Below the pieces are notes generated by a model. That model ran no database searches, had not been told where the DNA came from, and worked only from the letters and a program-made list of their open reading frames with translations. From NCBI GenBank assembly GCA_001804205.1, contig MHFM01000031.1, positions 1,766 through 9,572 of the forward strand: a DNA stretch of 7,807 nt, in the 5' to 3' direction. Shown one piece after another: positions 6,763 to 7,807 of the stretch. Numbering within the stretch: position 1 is the stretch's first letter; each line of letters starts with the position of its first letter. Position numbers and translations under genes: made by a program. Source of the stretch: Omnitrophica bacterium RIFCSPLOWO2_01_FULL_45_10b (lineage in GTDB: Bacteria > Omnitrophota > Omnitrophia > Omnitrophales > Danuiimicrobiaceae).

Positions 6763-7807
6763 CAAAGGCGCAGGTGATTCCTTTCTAAAAATTCTTCAAA
6801 CTCATTTTCAAGCACAAATTTAGGGAGCACATTTAAACCCGTCATCTCACGAATGGCGTCCATCGTGCCTCGGTCCACCGGATCGACCATCGCAAGCTCG
6901 AGTGAGTTGCCTTTCAGTGAAAGCGGCACCACACGATGCGTGCGGATAAATTCATCGGTTAAAATGCGGGCCAAGTCCTCAGAAAGAGCATGATTTTTTA
7001 AACTGGCAAAAGGAATGCTTAACTGTTCTTCAAGAAAACGGCCGATATCGGCGCTTGCAACCGCATTCATGCGAATCAAAACTTGGCCGATCCGCTCCCC
7101 CGTTTCCACGTGGCGGCGTACCGCTTGATTCAATTCTTCCTCCGTAATCAATCCAACTTCCAAAAGCATTTGGCCCAATGGCTTTGGAATTTTCTGTTTT
7201 TCTTGAAGCGTCGAAATGACCTCCAGAGACTCTTCCAAGGAACGCACAGGTTCCGCGCGACGATTTCTAAGGTAATGGCTGCCCGGCTGAGTTTTTAAAT
7301 ATGATTTCACTTCGGCCGCATCGCGTGCAATTTCACTCATATTGCGATAAGGGCGGTATTGATTGGTCACCGCCGCAATCGATAAACTCATTAATGGAAA
7401 GGAAACCGGTACGCCATTTCGATTTTTAACGAGGACTGCTTTTCGTTTGCGATCGATTTCCTCATAATAAGTGGGGATAATGCGGTCGAACTCCTGAAGA
7501 CATTCCTGCGCAAACCGGGCTTCCGAATCCGAATCAAGTATCGCAATAAAATCATCCCCGCCAATGTGGCCCACAAAACTGTTCTTGTCCGCTTTGCTTG
7601 TTTCAAGGCATCGTGTAATCAATTGCGCGAGATGGCGGATGGCGTGGTCACCGCGGTCGAATCCGTAGCGGTCGTTAAATGATTTGAAATGATTAATATC
7701 GATATAACAAACCGAAAAAACCTCATGCCGGTCAATGCGCTTTTGTATGTTCTCTTCAATGGCCGTGCTGCCCGGAAAGCCGGTGAGTGGATTGGCTTGA
7801 AGCCGCT
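6762..7807 (-). CDS. GGDEF-domain protein with C-terminal MshEN (GspE N-terminal) domain (5' end missing)
   Basis: The frame is open from the window edge (first full codon 7805-7803) to a TGA at 6764-6762, giving 347 visible residues. Residues about 4-183 are a GGDEF-type domain: NPLTGFPG (5-12), YIDINHFKSFNDRYGFDRGD (34-53) and HIGGDDFIAIL (80-90). The signature reads GGDDF, metal-site D36 is kept, and there is no RxxD inhibitory site at 73-76. A helical linker (about 184-206) joins a MshEN domain (about 207-343) with two 24-residue motif copies at 209-232 and 238-261. GGDEF domains make or sense cyclic di-GMP, and MshEN domains can bind c-di-GMP or ATP. There is no secretion ATPase domain, because the protein ends after MshEN. 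The N-terminus may hold a receiver or other sensor domain. Its stop overlaps the start of the Met8-like gene. A start inside the GGDEF domain (TTG near 7620) would be artificial. Confidence 0.88.
   Translation of the reverse strand, partial: RLQANPLTGFPGSTAIEENIQKRIDRHEVFSVCYIDINHFKSFNDRYGFDRGDHAIRHLAQLITRCLETSKADKNSFVGHIGGDDFIAILDSDSEARFAQECLQEFDRIIPTYYEEIDRKRKAVLVKNRNGVPVSFPLMSLSIAAVTNQYRPYRNMSEIARDAAEVKSYLKTQPGSHYLRNRRAEPVRSLEESLEVISTLQEKQKIPKPLGQMLLEVGLITEEELNQAVRRHVETGERIGQVLIRMNAVASADIGRFLEEQLSIPFASLKNHALSEDLARILTDEFIRTHRVVPLSLKGNSLELAMVDPVDRGTMDAIREMTGLNVLPKFVLENEFEEFLERNHLRL

Noticed and set aside
6763..6765. TTG as start of the Met8-like gene
   Set aside because: The ATG one codon later overlaps the upstream stop as TGATG and gives the usual family N-terminus, MVQYYPAFLDL.

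Overview
All recognised genes lie on the minus strand, so transcription runs from high to low coordinates. The core is a tetrapyrrole (heme/siroheme) operon. In transcription order it reads: the 3' part of a GGDEF protein with a C-terminal MshEN (GspE N-terminal) domain (7807-6762); a Met8/CysG-N type precorrin-2 dehydrogenase/ferrochelatase (6762-6145); a palindromic repeat element (6173-6023); a CcsA/HemX-like membrane protein (6011-5166); hemA (5164-3854); hemC (3864-2935); a cobA-hemD fusion (2954-1431); and hemB (1431-412). A weak terminator-like hairpin follows hemB. The 5' part of a membrane sensor-like gene (309-1) then leaves the window.

The genes cover glutamyl-tRNA(Glu) to uroporphyrinogen III, except for the glutamate-1-semialdehyde aminomutase (hemL), which is not in the window. 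HemA makes glutamate-1-semialdehyde, HemB makes porphobilinogen, HemC makes hydroxymethylbilane and the HemD half closes the ring. The CobA half and the Met8-like protein then take uroporphyrinogen III through precorrin-2 to sirohydrochlorin or siroheme. No gene of the protoporphyrin branch (hemE, hemN/F, hemG/Y, hemH) is visible. The junctions are very tight: TGATG, a 1-nt gap, 11-nt and 20-nt overlaps, and TAATG. This suggests one translationally coupled transcript.

The one break in this packing is the Met8/ccsA junction. A 151-bp composite repeat sits there: 12-bp perfect terminal inverted repeats of the CGTCATTGCGAG type surround a second 57-bp repeat made of two GC-rich hairpins. The repeat supplies the last codons and the stop of the Met8-like gene and ends at the Shine-Dalgarno sequence of ccsA.

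The organism is a bacterium using the C5 (glutamate) pathway, probably diderm. From memory, the order ccsA-hemA-hemC-cobA/hemD-hemB resembles Geobacter/Desulfuromonas-type deltaproteobacteria and related uncultured phyla. The dispersed repeat type is common in environmental genomes such as Omnitrophota. The sequence alone does not settle the lineage. I see no tRNA, rRNA, CRISPR array, transposase or recognisable riboswitch. The biosynthetic operon itself is ordinary; the less usual parts are the nested repeat and the GGDEF-MshEN gene coupled to siroheme synthesis.
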